From: Notamacropus eugenii
Taxonomy: Eukaryota; Chordata; Mammalia; Diprotodontia; Macropodidae
Assembly (NCBI RefSeq): GCF_028372415.1
Contig: NC_092875.1
Location: 195,333,372-195,397,371, forward strand
Length of the DNA stretch: 64,000 nucleotides
Reading direction: 5' to 3'
Both the position numbers and the translations under genes were made by a program. Of this stretch, positions 23,530-34,549 are shown piece by piece. The notes beneath the pieces were generated by a model. It saw only the letters and a list, made by a program, of their open reading frames with translations, did not search any database and was not told the DNA's origin. The stretch's first letter is position 1, and each line of letters begins with the position of its first letter.

Positions 23530-24780
23530 CTTGTTTTCAGTGCCAATTACTGATTCTCTCCACCTAGAAGCTCTAATAATGAAAGGCAGTTTTATGGCTG
23601 AAAACGTTCATGTCTTGACCTGTGTAGGGTATCATGGATGGCATTGCTGTGGCCTATTAGTCTTTTCACAAACCCACACGATAGGCATTTTATTTAACAT
23701 CTTGGTTTTCACATGTTAATTCTCCAAACCAGGCTTGACTCAGGCAGTCTCTGGCATATTACAGAAGAAAGGGGGCGTCTCCCTATTTCATTGTTTGTGT
23801 TGCAACATGACCCTCAAGAAAACAATTAAAAAAAATGAATAACGAGGATTTAATAGTGCTTTTTTTTCTTCAGCTCTAACTTTGGTGGTGCATTCTGCTC
23901 TTCTTCTTTCCTTTAAGTTAATGTTTGTCTTTTACAGAAGGAAGAATGTTTTCTGCCCCCACCCCCACCCCCAAGTGAGAAAATAAATATGTGATACTCA
24001 AAGACATAAAATATGCTGGGATATGTCAGTGGGAAACAGACATTTTTCAATATATTTAGCTTAGATGATAGCCGTGACCCAGGTGACCTGGGTGACATGT
24101 TACCGCCAGACCATACTTCTATTCAATACTGGTGACAGCATAATGATTAACTGGAAAGCAATCTTTTGCAGAATTATCTAGCGCAGATAAGAAAGACTGT
24201 GTCTGCAAGCTTATTCTATGATTTTTTTTTTACTTTCAATCTATGATATGAAATAAAACATTAGTAAGAAAAATATTTTATTTAGAAGGTTACAGAAAAA
24301 TAAGGAAGACAACTTTGTAGATTTCTTTTTCTTTCCTTTTTTCCCCCCTTTGCTTGGATTTTAATACTCGCAGTGAAAGGACCTAAAGGCATGTGCTGCT
24401 CTGAGATAAAATATATTTTGCATCACTGTCTTCACTTTCACATTGTAGGAGGTGTCTTCACCCCCTGTCTGTGTTGGTTCTGAGGCATGTGTTATCTCTT
24501 ACTAACATGCATCCTGCCGTGTTCCATTACTTAAATGAATAGAAACCTTGTTTGGCCAGCAGAGAAATGGAATGATTATCTCACCTGTTTAAATGACTGT
24601 ATGAATATACTTTAATCATCATCATTACAAATGTGTTTATTTTGCAAGTTCTGTGGCTGGGTGAATTACTCTATGTGAATCCCCTACTATATTAATGATG
24701 GAAATTCAGTAAGAGTCAGGGAGAAAGGAAATTCTTCATGTATTTGAATGTGTGGCTGTGTTTTCGTCCTTTTCAGCCCA
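23530..24780. other. Repeat-poor stretch
   Basis: Apart from a CCCCCAC-rich patch at 23958-23973 and T/A runs, I see no interspersed repeat. 24350-24720 is balanced, non-repetitive sequence and a candidate for conserved non-coding DNA (see findings). Confidence 0.4.
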
Positions 24781-24784
24781 TGTT

Positions 24785-24965
24785 TTCATGGAATCATAGA
24801 TTTAGATTTGAAAGGAACCTTAGAGGTCAGCTAGTCCAGCACATTCATTTTACAGATGGGGAAACTGAGACATAAGCAGATGAAATGACTTGCTTGGATC
24901 ACTCGGACCTATCATAGAGGCAGGGTGTCTAACTGAAAACTGTACATTCTTTCTGCTGTACTAAT
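24785..24965 (-). mobile_element. MIR/THER-type CORE-SINE
   Basis: 'GGAATCATAGATTTAGA', 'CCTTAGAGGTCAGCTAGTCC' and 'CAGATGGGGAAACTGAGAC' are a well-preserved antisense body. Confidence 0.85.
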
Positions 24966-24969
24966 TCCT

Positions 24970-25610
24970 ATAACAATCTCTTCCCCTTCAGATCACCCTT
25001 TATTGCTGATTGCATTTTAGCCCCTAGAAGAGCTAAGGTGATTTGGTCTGCTTCTTCATTATCGAGCCTTGAGTCTTCTCTAAAATCTTCTCCATGTCAC
25101 ACAGAATCATTACTGAGGTGATGCAAAAACTGTAAAAACTGACTCTTGCTCAGGAGTATTGATCTTGGTATGGTAACATAATCCTGCCTTTTTGGTGACA
25201 TTATGTCCTTTTTTAAAAATAGTTTTTTTTAAATTTCAGAGTCTCTAATTTTTTAACAATGATTATTTGCCAATGCTATAAAAATATTAGAATAGGTATT
25301 TTTCTATAAAGGTATGAGGGAATTAAGATCATCTTAATGAAGTGTCTTCAAAATAGTTTGTGAAATTCATGGTTAGAATTTGAGGAGAAAAAGGACAGCA
25401 AGGCATTAAACATAAATAAACCTAAATGGCAACTTTGAGTTTCAGATACTTAGATTTCTCTTTCTGAAATTATGTGAAAATGATTATAACTATAATATGC
25501 CCAAGGAAAATAAACTTTATATTGGAAAAAAAGAAATGAGGAGATCTAGACTTGTGATTTCATTGGTAAAAAGAACTACTAGTGAAGAAACTCTTTCAAT
25601 GAAAGAAAAA
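24970..25610. other. No feature recognised
   Basis: AT-rich unassigned sequence. Confidence 0.4.
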
Positions 25611-25616
25611 ATGAAT

Positions 25617-25780
25617 AAAGGGGTGTTTATTATGTATTTACTATGTTCCAAGCACTGTGTTAAGCAGTGATATAAAGCAAAAGGTCTTTGGCCTCAGGGA
25701 GCTTACATTCGAGGTGAGGAAGAAAAGACATACTTGTTGGTAGTAGCTAGGGGTAGGATATTTGGTTTGGAAAATTACAG
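25617..25780 (-). mobile_element. L2 3' end, antisense
   Basis: 'TTATTATGTATTTACTATG', 'CCAAGCACTGTGTTAAGC' and 'CCTCAGGGAGCTTACATTC' are the reversed L2 terminus. Following purine-rich sequence to about 26,090 may be its body. Confidence 0.7.
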
Positions 25781-26134
25781 GGATAGTGAGTGGAACCATA
25801 AAAATGTGGATTGAAATACTCTTTCTAGAAGTAATGATAGAATTGATTTGACTATAGTTCCAGAATTAGAAATGCTATGGGGTGGGTAGAGGGAGAAAGA
25901 ACTGAGCATGATAGCAAGATGGCTGATAAGATTAAGGCAGAGAGGTAGTCATTCTATTACTTAGGGTTGTAGAGTTGCTTTGGGCATTAGTCTAAATGAC
26001 TTGTCCAGTTTATGCCTTTAATATGTTTCAGAGACAGATGATTCTGACGTTGACCCTCTTTCTATTATTCCATATTGCCTTGCTCACAGTGGATTTATGA
26101 TATTATTATCCTAAATTAATGGCAGTATGACGAA

Positions 26135-26300
26135 GAGACAGTATGTAGAGTGGGTAGAGAGCTCAGAATTAGGAAGCTCTAGCTCCGGTCTTTTCCCTAA
26201 CACATACTGCCTTTTGGAGTTTAAGCAAGACACCCAACATCTTGTTCTAAACTTTTCTAAGACAAGTTCTTGAACAGTATCAGTGGAGAGAATTTCCATT
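26135..26300 (+). mobile_element. Marsupial/therian SINE fragment
   Basis: 'GTAGAGTGGGTAGAGAGC', 'CAAGACACCCAACATC', 'AGTATCAGTGGAGAGAATTTCC' follow the order of a MIR-related SINE that ends in 'GTGGAGGGAGTTTCC'. Confidence 0.6.
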
Positions 26301-27330
26301 TCAGAAATTTTCCTACTGATGAAAATCACTAGTGTTCCCTCCCTCCTTTTTCCACTTTCCCTACAAAAAAAAAAAAAGGGGGTAGAGGGAATTATGGTAC
26401 ATTTATTCATCAGAAATATGAATACATATTGTAAGATTCTGTGTTCACAAAGTGGTGTGGTCTACATTTTGAGTGGAAAGAAACTTTTTATCAGTTGAAC
26501 TTATTTCCTTATGAACAGATAGCTATTATTTCCTGTTTTCTAATGGAAAAGGGTCCCAGAAATCTTAATAAAAAGGAGGCTAAAGGAACTTTGGTGACAT
26601 CAGACAGTTCTCACAAAGCAAACTTTAAGTGACTTATGTGAAACAGTATCATGAACATATGGAGTAGATTTCCCATTTGAATACACTCTGGACTAAAAAT
26701 TAAGATTAAAATTGTTGGCTTTTACCAACTCTGAAAAGCTTGAAAAATAGTTCAACGCATTTGACCCGTCACAAGACTCACTGAGTCTGCCAATACCAAA
26801 TGGCCTCAGTGCCAGGAAATGTTAGAGAAGGAAATGGATATGTTCCTATGCCTTCAAAACCTATTTGATTTAAGGTTCAAGGCTAAATCTACAGCTGACA
26901 TGTTGACAGATTGAGCAGAAATGTTCCTTTTTAATATTGTGCCCAGTTTTCTCTCTCTCCTGGTTTCTTACCACCCCTGGTGGCACTTGGAGAAGAAAAC
27001 TCTGGGTCAACAGAACAATTTTCTTTAGTATCATTCTTTAGCTTAATTCTGAATTTGGATCAGGTTCAGTGGTTGCTGAGAGACTGTTGTTTGACTTTTG
27101 GATTCCATTCACATGACTTGATTTTTTTCATTACTCATAGATGATCATTAATAATAGATGCTCTCAAGAATGTTATGTGAAAACTAACATTTAAGTGGCT
27201 GAATTTCTAAAGCAAGACCTATGGGGTCAAAATATAGATTTTTATAATCCTGAGGACATGGTCCCTCTTTTGAATTCATCCCCTGTCTTTTTTTAGCCTG
27301 TCAGCTGGGTCACCTCTTGGAAAATGTAGA
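26300..27330. other. No feature recognised
   Basis: Contains a 13-base A tract (26365-26377). Short frames on both strands flank it without coding character. Confidence 0.4.
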
Positions 27331-27334
27331 TGTG

Positions 27335-27425
27335 TTCTAAGAATCATAAAATATTAACTTTCAATAGGACCATTGTCAAACTTTTTCATTTTACAGATGA
27401 TGAGACTGACATTTCTAGCATGGAA
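27335..27425 (-). mobile_element. MIR/THER fragment
   Basis: 'AGAATCATAAAATATTAAC' then 'TTCATTTTACAGATGATGAG' is the antisense 3' half only. Confidence 0.55.
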
Positions 27426-27669
27426 AAAGGAAACCAACTGCAAATAATCATTTCCTATGAGAAAGATAGTAGAAGGTAATAGAGAGTCTACTTGCTCTCC
27501 CTCCCACATGACATTCCATCTTCTATCTCTTTGATTTTGTATTGGTGGTCAGTCCCCCATGTCTGGAAATGATCACAAGCTTCAGTGAGTCCAGTTGCTT
27601 GTGCCTAGGTTACATGGCCTAGTTTCAAAGAGCAAAGAATCTGAAAACACACCTCTCTGCACTCCTAGG

Positions 27670-28330
27670 ATGCTCTTTTTAAACTAGATGACATACTGAG
27701 AAACAACAGTCAGACAGATCAAGTCATTTAACCACAATTTCCAATTTAATATCATTTCCAAATTTGATCAGCATGACATCATTACCTTCATATAAGTCAC
27801 TGATAAAAACTATTTAAAATACCTAGGCCTAGGATAGAACCCAGCGACATTTCACCACGGACCATCCTCAAGATTGGCATTGATTGATTAACCTCCACTT
27901 TTTGGGTCCAACAAGTTTCAAAAATACTTAACTGGACTCTCATTCAGTTTACTTATCACTATCTCATATAACTGGATACCAAGGGAAACTTTGTCAGATG
28001 CCTTAATGGAATCCACTTAAATCATAACTGTGGAATTGCCTTCATCTATTAGCTTTATAACCATGTCATAAAAGGAAATTAAGTTAGTCTAGCTTGACTT
28101 GTCCATAAAGAACCAATGTTAGCTCTTAGTAATCTCCTCTTTGTAAAAAAGCACACTGTTTTAGTAATCCATTCTAGAATTTTTCCTGAAATCAAAGTCA
28201 CTATCATTAGCTTTTAGTTTAAAGCATTATCTTTGTTTTCCTCTTTCAGGGGAGAATTCTCCAATCCTGCAGCATTTTCTCCTTTTTTCCTCAAGGATTC
28301 CTTAGAGATAATTGATTTGTTTTCTTGGTT
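27670..28330 (-). mobile_element. L3/CR1 LINE, antisense ORF2 fragment
   Basis: The minus strand near 27985-28025 reads 'VDSIKASDKVSLG', corresponding to the CR1-clade reverse-transcriptase motif 'LDFxKAFDTVPHE'. Plus-strand landmarks ('TAGGATAGAACCCAGCG', 'AAAGAACCAATGTTAGCTC', 'CCATTCTAGAATTTTTCC') follow the known antisense L3 order. Heavily mutated. Confidence 0.75.
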
Positions 28331-28419
28331 AAAAATAAGGCCTGAAATTCTAGTACAGGTAGTGGGGGCAGCATCTTCATGGATGTAAGCCAATATTATT
28401 AACCGAGAATCCAGGTAAT

Positions 28420-28475
28420 GGAACTTAGAATAGGGCCCAGAACATAGTTGTCGCTTAATAAATTCTTGTTGATCA
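28420..28475 (+). mobile_element. L2 3' terminus fragment
   Basis: 'GGGCCCAGAACATAGTTG' and 'TTAATAAATTCTTGTTGATC' are the last ~55 bases of L2. Confidence 0.6.
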
Positions 28476-28479
28476 ATTG

Positions 28480-28900
28480 GCTCTTAGGAATATAAGCTGG
28501 ATCTGAACGAGATGCTCTTCTAAGAGAGAAACCTCCCCATTTGATGCCCAGGCAGTTGGAGCCCCCTTCCCCAATCAGAATGTTATCCTTCCTTGTCATC
28601 TTCAATCATGAACACAGCATTGACTTTGTCCCCCTGACTACTCAGACTTCTATCATTACATGGCTTCTCTTTTCCATTTCTTTTATTCTCATGTGAGTTC
28701 TTTCTATTCTGTTTCCCTTGCTTGGCTTTATGATGCAAAACTGAAGGAAGGGTTGAACATGGCATCATCTTTATAGGTTTCTGATCTAGTTTTCTTGATT
28801 TTCACATCTGCTAAAACTGTGACCCTCTGTTATTTCAGACACTCCCCCCCCCCCTGCCAATTCTTCTTTTCCTCTTTTTTTACTGCCTTTCAAAGAACCT
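28480..28900. other. No feature recognised
   Basis: Pyrimidine-rich, including a C run at 28847-28856. No coding or repeat assignment. Confidence 0.4.
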
Positions 28901-28904
28901 GAGT

Positions 28905-29120
28905 TTGTACTATGCTAAGGGAAGTGCTTTTACATATATCTCATTTTGTCCTTATAGACCCTCTGGGAGGTAGGTGCTATTCTCACCCCCGTTTTAGTGT
29001 TGTGGAAGCTAAGGCAGACAAAGGTTACATGACCTGTTCGGAGTCACACAGGTACTGTACTTGATCACCATGTCGTGAGATCTGATGCAGGGAACCGATT
29101 TTCATGGCTAGTTTCCTCAC
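28905..29120 (-). mobile_element. MIR-type CORE-SINE
   Basis: 'TATATCTCATTTTGTCCTTA', 'CTGGGAGGTAGGTGCTATT' and 'AGTCACACAGGTA' in antisense order. Confidence 0.75.
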
Positions 29121-29129
29121 ATTGTCACA

Positions 29130-29850
29130 TCATCTCTTTTACTGAATCAAAATCCTCATTAGTACTACAGCACCAAGTTGTTCCACAAAGTTTGCTTGAT
29201 CGGATTTGCCCTTGCTACCCTACGTAGTTTTCTGAATGCTAGGTGTCCTGGAAATACCATCGTATCAACACTGACTTCATGAATTGTGGTAGATTAGATG
29301 GCCTGAATTCTTTGGTCACCTGTCTATGACATATAGAACCAGACATGACTGATGCTTAGTTTTTTTGTACCTCAATTTTTCTAGAAGTATTAGCTTCATG
29401 AGAGACAGTTTCTTAAAATTTGGCAACGCAAATCTTTGTATAGTTAATCTCATTGGGGGGAAGGGCACAGACATCAATATTTAATTTTCATGTTTGTAAA
29501 TGTCTTGAATTACTTAGAAAAAAGCATTGCATATATGGAAATTTCAAATAGTTAGAAGTAGCAGTCACTTGAATGGAAATCCAAATGTTTATGAGTTCAT
29601 TGGAAAGGTTAACCTTCCAAATACTACCACTTGACTTTAAATGTTTACCCATATCTCTTTCTTCCCCAAGGAAGGCCAAAACACATTAACACAGAGATAT
29701 TATTGCCTGTAAGCAATAAGATAGAGAATGTCTTCTTGGTGATCCAATTACGGCTAAACCAAAAGAAGAAAGATTTCATGAAAACTGTACCATGAAGGAT
29801 GGAGATTATCAAGTATATATCAACCACAAGTCATGCCTTACTCTAGCTTG
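29130..29850. other. No feature recognised
   Basis: Unassigned sequence. Two ~60-codon minus-strand frames are chance. Confidence 0.4.
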
Positions 29851-29854
29851 TGTC

Positions 29855-30065
29855 TCTATTGGATCATAAAATGTCAGAACTTGAAGAGTCCTTAATAATT
29901 CCCCTCATTTGATATGTGAGGCTACTCAAACTGTTCAGAGAGGGGAGGAGATCAACTTAAGGTCTCTAGGCAGTAAATAACAGAGCTGAGACTTTTGACT
30001 CAGGTTCTTTGGTTGCAGATTTGATGTTTATATCATTATGTCATGCTCCCTCTTTGTAGCAGGAT
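29855..30065 (-). mobile_element. MIR/THER-type CORE-SINE
   Basis: 'GGATCATAAAATGTCAGAAC', 'GTTCAGAGAGGGGAGGAG' and 'CAGAGCTGAGACTTTTGAC' in antisense order, ending in 'TCATGCTCCCTC'. Confidence 0.75.
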
Positions 30066-30169
30066 AATTAAAGATCAGATGAAAGAACATCTTACAAAGA
30101 AGAATGATTGTTATATGGGTATGCTTGTTTCCTAAGGTTTAGTGAAAACTTTTGAATGAGAATTCCAGA

Positions 30170-30360
30170 CTCACAGAATATGAGTTGAAAATAGACTTAC
30201 AAGTCATCTAGTTCAACTTGTACTTGAATAAGAATCCTTTGACAAGGGCTCATCTAGGCACTGCTTATAGGCCTCTAGTGAGGGGACTTCTCACTTCATC
30301 ACCACAGTACAGTACACGACCTCCTTTATACCATCAATCCAAAGTCAGATAGCTGTGAGG
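30170..30360 (-). mobile_element. L3/CR1 3' end, antisense
   Basis: 'CAAGTCATCTAGTTCAACTTG', 'GCCTCTAGTGAGGGGACTTC' follow the reversed CR1/L3 3' region (reverse of the '...CCCTCACTGGAGGTC...' landmark). Confidence 0.62.
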
Positions 30361-30670
30361 CTTTCCTCTTCATGACCATAGCTCAGATCACTGAGGTCAT
30401 CCCCTTATCATGCACTCCCAAGAAAACAAACAGAGTAGAACTATTGTCCTGAGGTCCTGACCTTGTAGAAGGCTAAGGTCCATTGGAGTTAAATTCTAAC
30501 TCAAATTTCTCCTGGGACCTAGCTTCTATTATTTCCTTCTGTGTTTACCATTGATGTTACAGTTTGTCTTTATCCTAGCAAATATTTGACATGCTGAAAG
30601 AAAACAAATCGTGAATACATTACTCATAAGTTTTCATACATCCCCCAAGACTCTGGAAAGTGTTGGAACT

Positions 30671-30886
30671 AGAATTTCTAAGGTCACATCTATACCACCA
30701 AAACAATGTAGAGGGTTGAGACATTGTTGAGAGGTTTTTAGACAGGCCATGTATGTCACTGAGATCCACCCTAAGTTTGTAACATTCTTTGGCTTGGCTG
30801 ACTACTCATCCTGGCCTCATTGCCCTGGCACTCACTGTGTCAGCCCTTGTTTTGTTTTGACTCCATAGACCTGGCATTGAAGTCAT
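30671..30886 (+). repeat. Direct repeat, copy A
   Basis: About 83% identical (by eye) to 32807-33014, apart from two indels of 10 and 17 bases. Both start at 'AGAATTTCTAAGGTCACATC' and end near 'CATAGACCT'. Sequence outside these limits does not match. Family unknown. Confidence 0.8.
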
Positions 30887-30889
30887 AGA

Positions 30890-31425
30890 CAAAAGACCCT
30901 AAGACTAACCTCTAAGAACTTCAGAAATGCAGTTCTTAGAAAGATATCATGGGGGAATCATCCTCTTCTGTTCCCTTCCACATCGATGTCTACATGTCTA
31001 ACTGGCAACTGAGTCATTGCAAAGGTTGACAGTGATTTGATGGCGTTGCTTATAATCAGCTTTATAAGCTAATGGAGGATCTTGCACTTTAGCCATATTT
31101 CATAGGCTATAGTTGAGAAAATGAAACATTGCTTGTCATCTGGGGAAATGTGAGATTAGAAAAGGACTACATTCATTTTAGGATCTTTGAGATCAGTGGG
31201 ATGACTGAAAGATAGCCAGTGCTTATTGATAAACTTGCTGCCAATCCATTAATTATAATTCAAAGCAAAATCCAACCAGAAATCTGAGTTTCCAAAATTT
31301 ACCTTACAAAAGGACTTGGGCTAGCTAGCCACAAAATCCAAAGAAAATAAATAGGCCCCAGATGCTAGTCTTAGAGGTTCCCGTTGTATTACAAACAAAA
31401 CCGAATATTTGTTTTTGGAAAGTCT
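30890..31425. other. No feature recognised
   Basis: Unassigned sequence between the direct repeat and the repeat-free stretch. Confidence 0.4.
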
Positions 31426-31429
31426 TACT

Positions 31430-31800
31430 ACTGTATATTGTTTAAAGTAAAGGTTACATGTGTTTCTTCATTCCTGTCACAGCTTTCAGGTCTTATCCTT
31501 GGAATGCTGCTTGGCCCACTTTGGTGTCGCCAGCATTTCTGTGTTTGTCTACAATGCGCATGATTAAAATGGTATTTTCATATTTCCATGTAGTTGGGGC
31601 CCCTTAAAGCAGAGCGTTGTAAGTGCAAAAAAGAGATATGCTGTTCCCTAATGGCTTATTACCATTGCATTTGCAATTCAGATCAGCTCTAAATTGACTG
31701 AAATTTTTAAACACATAGCAGGCAGTTTAAACTAATGATTGTCTGGAGGTTCACATCTGACATGAACTAAGCTTCTGTTCAAAACAAATTGCAAATAATT
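31430..31800. other. Repeat-free candidate conserved non-coding segment
   Basis: Balanced composition, no interspersed repeat or simple repeat recognised, few long homopolymers. It includes 'AATGCGCATGATTAAAATGG' (31552-31571). The inference of conservation rests only on its unique look. Confidence 0.3.
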
Positions 31801-31940
31801 CCTCCCTTAGAGTCAAAATGTCACTTTTTAAACTCTGCGTTGTTTCCAGATTTTGTCAGTTACATAAAAAAAAAACACAAACTGCTTCATAGTGAGCACT
31901 CTACGTTTGAAAGGTCTGAGCGACATCAATTTTCTATTTT

Positions 31941-32030
31941 AAAAAATATATTTTACGTATTTGTGTGTTCACATATACATAGAAATACATGCACATGCAC
32001 ACATCCAAACATGTGTGCATGCATATGCAT
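31941..32030. repeat. AT- and CA/TG-rich low-complexity
   Basis: 'ACATATACATAGAAATACATG', then ACAC/TGCATG units. Separates two repeat-poor segments. Confidence 0.6.
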
Positions 32031-32099
32031 CCACTTCAGTGTCTCTAAAAATCCACCTCCCACCCCCTCCTTCTTTTCCCCTTCAAAAATCCTAATTGT

Positions 32100-32290
32100 A
32101 AAGTAAAAAGCCCTTGGGGCAGTGGTAGGCCCAAGTTGCTTAGCAACCCTCAGCAGGTAGCAGGGATTCAGCTGCAGCTGTCCTGATTCTCTCCTAAGAA
32201 CCTTCTTATTACTGTTTGTGTTAATCTTTAACCAGGCTTTTAAACCACAATCTTTCTTTGTGGTCCCTTGTTGTTAGATTGCGGGGGCCT
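32100..32290. promoter_or_regulatory. Possible regulatory cluster (RFX, E-box, RUNX motifs)
   Basis: In under 140 bases: a palindromic X-box-like RFX motif GTTGCTTAGCAAC (32135-32147), a doubled E-box CAGCTGCAGCTG (32169-32180), and an inverted pair of RUNX-like cores ACCACA (32244-32249) and TGTGGT (32259-32264). No repeat family fits the segment. Known binding preferences make these plausible sites; activity is inference. Confidence 0.35.
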
Positions 32291-32806
32291 ACTCAAATGT
32301 TGTCCCAGAGGTAATGGTATTAAGGGTGGCTATTGAATGTTTGAAGAGTGATAAGCGCTGAAAGGGATTAGAATTGCATGTTCCAGCTAACCTTATTTTA
32401 CATCCTTACTAAATATCATGAAAATGGTACCCTAATAGGAACAATGGATGGTGTTGACACATAGCTCTAAACCTGCTTTTACTTCCAGCCTATAAATACA
32501 GTCAGGCTGCTTCCACATAATTGTTTCTTTTAACAGCTCCACATTCTCCTACAATGATCACTCAAGGAAGTAATTTAGAATTTGGGTTTAGCTTCAGACA
32601 GATTTCAAAGTCTCTAGATTTAATTATAGGAGAGGTTTAAAAAAATCTTTAAAAAATCTGAATGGGCTTATGAGGATATATCTAATATGTGATTGAGATG
32701 CCTTAAAAAAAAACCTTGAAAGAAAGGTCCCTGTTGAGTCTTTGTTGGAGAATCTTGATAGTCTCAACATTTAGTGATGGGGTAGGAAGAAAGTCAGTAA
32801 TTTCAT

Positions 32807-33014
32807 AGAATTTCTAAGGTCACATCTATACGACCAAAACAAAGCAGAGGATTGAGACACTACTGAGAGATATTTAGACAGGCTCGACAGGTCACGTAGC
32901 TCATTGAGATCCACCCTAAGTATGTAACATTCTTTGGACTGGCCTCCTTGCCCTGGCATTCACTGTCTCAGACCTTATTCTGTTTTCACTTCATAGACCT
33001 AGCAATGAAGCCAT
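32807..33014 (+). repeat. Direct repeat, copy B
   Basis: Partner of 30671-30886, about 2.1 kb away in the same orientation. It carries 10 extra bases (about 32885-32894) and lacks 17 bases present in copy A. Confidence 0.8.
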
Positions 33015-33106
33015 TTCCTTTGGATAGGGTTGGAATTTCTTCTTCTCATTCGATTTGGTTTTCCTGAGGTTGTTTTGTATTGTATCAATAGCCAGTATTA
33101 CCAACC

Positions 33107-33171
33107 TGTCAAGTAATCTCTGGCAATCTGGTGGTGTTTCTCTCTTGTCAAGTAATCCCTGGCAATCTGGT
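33107..33171 (+). repeat. Two-unit tandem duplication
   Basis: A 26-base unit beginning TGTCAAGTAATC and ending GGCAATCTGGT occurs at 33107-33132 and 33146-33171 with one mismatch (period 39). Confidence 0.9.
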
Positions 33172-33179
33172 AACTTGTG

Positions 33180-33585
33180 GACCAGTGTGGATACAACATC
33201 ACCGAGGCCCTTGTCATTTGCTGTTTTATCAATAGGCCTCAATTTCATAGAGTCTTCACTCCTCTGTCTCCCATTTCGTTTCTATGGGAACTGAAAAGGT
33301 TCCAGGCCTTCTCTCCTCTCACTTCAAAAGTGAGGTAACAGCACATATAGCTCTGTAGTTCAGTGAGTGACCCTTCTAAATACTGACTGAATTCTGGAAG
33401 TAACAGAGAGGAGAGGGCATGCTGAAAGAAAAACTAGGAGCTCTCTCCATCTGTGCTGCACCTACCTGTGCGAATTCAATATTCTTGTGAATACCACATT
33501 CCATGTTCTTGATAAAAGATTCATGCAATTTTCATACTTACTAAATTCAGGTCTGGTAACAATGATCACAATGATACAGTACTAA
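33180..33585. other. No feature recognised
   Basis: Unassigned sequence. Confidence 0.4.
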
Positions 33586-33589
33586 GGAG

Positions 33590-33770
33590 GGAATATGGCA
33601 TAATGGGAAAAGCATAGGATTTGCAAAGGACCTGAATTCAAGTCCTGGCATTGCTGCTTCCTCTTGGGCACAGCTTCTCTGGGCCATGGCTTTATCATCT
33701 GAAAAAAGAAGGGGGCTGAAATTATAATCTGTTGGATCCTTCTAGTTCTAAACCTATGGTTATTAAAGAT
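33590..33770 (+). mobile_element. MIR/THER-type CORE-SINE
   Basis: 'GGCATAATGGGAAAAGCATAG', 'CCTGAATTCAAGTCCTGGC', 'CTCTTGGGCACAGC' and 'CCTTCTAGTTCTAAACC' in sense order. Confidence 0.75.
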
Positions 33771-33779
33771 CCTAAGGTT

Positions 33780-34340
33780 GATGGAACTCTTTCCTGAGAC
33801 GTAGGTAGTATTACCACATTTATGACTCTATCCTAGGCATGACTCAAACTGGTCTGTGATCTCATCATTTTGGAAATTTCCTCTTAGCTTATCATAATTC
33901 ATTTATGCCTATCATTCACACCCTTGTGATGTCAGAAAAAATGAAGGAGAGGTCCCATCACCTCCAATGGACACCTCATGGTGAGTTTATGGGCATAGAT
34001 TCACTCTGTGAAGATCTCTCACCCCTTCCTGGTGTTCGTAGAAAATATTACTATTGTGTGTTTTGAAGTATTTAGAAGACTAGAAATGAAGCATTTGTTA
34101 TAGGTGTGATGGTAGGCACATTCCAATGCTTCAATGCTCAAGTTTCGGTGATTTCATCACTGAAGGTACCCCCTTGTCTAGTGGAGATTATGACTGTTTT
34201 GTAGACGGTTCCATGAGTTACTTGTGCCCAAAGAAATCTATTGCCATGTGCACAGTTCTCTGAAGGTTATGAGCCTTTGGGGAATTAGCTTGATTGGTAC
34301 TTGGAAAATGGATGTACCTGCAGTCTACAGAGGAATGGCA
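33780..34340. other. No feature recognised
   Basis: Unassigned sequence. Confidence 0.4.
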
Positions 34341-34344
34341 AATC

Positions 34345-34545
34345 CTTGCCACTTGCTAACTGTATAGCCATGGGCAAGTCACTAACCTATTCTGAATCCA
34401 GTTTCTAAAGGAGAGATAATAATACCTGTAATACCTACATAGAAGAGTTATTGTAAGACTCAAATAAACACGTATATGTGAAGCACTTTGCAAAATTTTG
34501 TAGTCTTACAAAAATGCTAGTAATTAGTAATGATAGGTACCTGAA
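34345..34545 (+). mobile_element. MIR-type CORE-SINE
   Basis: 'CCACTTGCTAACTGTATAGCC', 'GGGCAAGTCACTAACC' and 'GTGAAGCACTTTGCAAAATT' in sense order. Confidence 0.72.
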
Positions 34546-34549
34546 GCCT

